Source: Fluviicola sp.
GTDB lineage: Bacteria; Bacteroidota; Bacteroidia; Flavobacteriales_D; Crocinitomicaceae
Direction of reading: 5' to 3'
NCBI GenBank assembly: GCA_031260455.1
Contig: JAIRJW010000003.1
Span: 62,001 to 126,000, forward strand
Length of the DNA: 64,000 nt
Under the pieces are notes generated by a model. It had not been told where the DNA came from. It was given only the letters and a program-made list of their open reading frames with translations, and did not search any database. This document shows, one piece after another, positions 63,623 to 64,000 of this stretch. Each line of letters starts with the position of its first letter. The first letter of the stretch is position 1. The translations under genes and the position numbers were made by a program.

Positions 63623-64000
63623 TTACTCCCTTCTTTTCAGGTTAACCGGAGCTGCTTTCGACAAAACATACGGGAATGTTTCCTCTACAAATGAACTTGG
63701 GTCTAAACCGAATTCGTTCTTTTCAGATAAAGCTCTTCCTTTGATGAAGAAATAAGCATTCATAATCAGTTTATGGAACCACGACAATTCATTGTCATTC
63801 GACAGGAATTTGCGAATCACAATGAATTTGAAATCCCCAATGTGATCGCTATGATGGTACTCACAGGCATAGCGCGAGCGGATTTCGATCTCGTTGTTCT
63901 GAACTAGTTCTTCCACTATTTGTTTAAACATCGTATCCAGTTTCGGCTGAATCCGGAAGCCCAGCTTAAAATCGATACGGATCAGGTCATTTTCATCGTG
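63623..64000 (-). CDS. kup: KUP-type potassium uptake transporter (partial, C-terminal domain only)
   Basis: The last 125 residues of a Kup potassium transporter: the frame enters from the right edge and runs to a stop at 63623. The segment HDENDLIRIDFKLGFRIQP then MFKQIVEELVQNNEIEIRSRY and GDFKFIVIRKFLSNDNEL matches the cytosolic C-terminal domain that is typical of the Kup family of Bacteroidota. The final VNLKRRE is the usual end. The membrane part lies outside the window. Four bases separate it from the glycosyltransferase start, so both probably share a transcript. Confidence 0.85.
   Translation of the reverse strand, partial: HDENDLIRIDFKLGFRIQPKLDTMFKQIVEELVQNNEIEIRSRYACEYHHSDHIGDFKFIVIRKFLSNDNELSWFHKLIMNAYFFIKGRALSEKNEFGLDPSSFVEETFPYVLSKAAPVNLKRRE

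Overview
The window looks like an ordinary chromosomal stretch of a Bacteroidota member, most probably order Flavobacteriales and close to the Fluviicola/Crocinitomicaceae group. The order-level call rests on several points: the gliding-motility genes gldF, gldG and gldA; type IX secretion (T9SS) cargo with CHU_C/PorSS tails; promoters with the Bacteroidota -7 element TAnnTTTG instead of sigma70 boxes; weak use of Shine-Dalgarno sites; a PhoH/SAM-hydroxide-adenosyltransferase/gldFG/dnaN gene neighbourhood; and DUF5686, DUF5723 and TSP3-OmpA surface proteins. The genus suggestion is a guess from overall resemblance. I saw no rRNA, tRNA, CRISPR array, insertion sequence or prophage.

Layout. 1-2.3 kb: glyA (cut by the window edge) and a DinB/NlpC-P60 pair on the minus strand. 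2.4-6.0 kb: a large secreted beta-propeller/PKD protein with a type B T9SS tail. 6-11.4 kb: small membrane and TerB-like proteins, a membrane glycosyltransferase with gmhA, a secreted protein and a histidine kinase. 11.4-20.6 kb: SDR, purC, phoH, SAM hydroxide adenosyltransferase, an ABM-fold protein, then gldF-gldG-DUF4340 and dnaN. Two intergenic spaces here (about 12.2 and 15.3 kb) hold long imperfect AGAC-rich inverted repeats. 20.7-29.2 kb: tex, a broken T9SS-cargo pseudogene, an RlpA-like protein, a CaiB/BaiF CoA-transferase with a GNAT enzyme, a large acyl-CoA dehydrogenase behind two perfect palindromes, and rnhB. 29.3-34 kb: a large exported protein of unknown function coupled to an OmpA/TSP3 outer-membrane protein.

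34.0-36.35 kb is the only clear accessory segment: three overlapping lipoprotein genes of strikingly low GC, next to a decayed gene fragment. This is my best candidate for an undescribed system: a small Cys-rich lipoprotein, a beta-propeller-like lipoprotein and a CxxC lipoprotein. 36.4-49.9 kb: lnt, exported proteins, thyA, recQ, tatC, a DUF5686 outer-membrane protein, lptB, a 45-residue lipoprotein that is easily missed, and an Omp85-like protein. 50-58.3 kb: a CarboxypepD_reg protein, a PIF1/RecD-like helicase with a C-terminal helix-turn-helix, an rsgA-dtd-mazG operon, gldA, aqpZ and a queuosine-precursor transporter. 58.4-64 kb: tyrS, truA, a PhoB/PhoR-type two-component pair, a glycosyltransferase and the C-terminal end of kup.

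Several genes converge on the cell envelope. GldA plus GldF/GldG form the gliding-associated ABC transporter, although gldA lies about 37 kb from gldFG. LptB, TatC, Lnt and the Omp85-like protein build or cross the envelope. GmhA and the membrane glycosyltransferases probably feed surface glycans. The T9SS cargo genes depend on a secretion machine encoded outside this window. The rest is core housekeeping: replication, repair, tRNA modification and charging, nucleotide synthesis.
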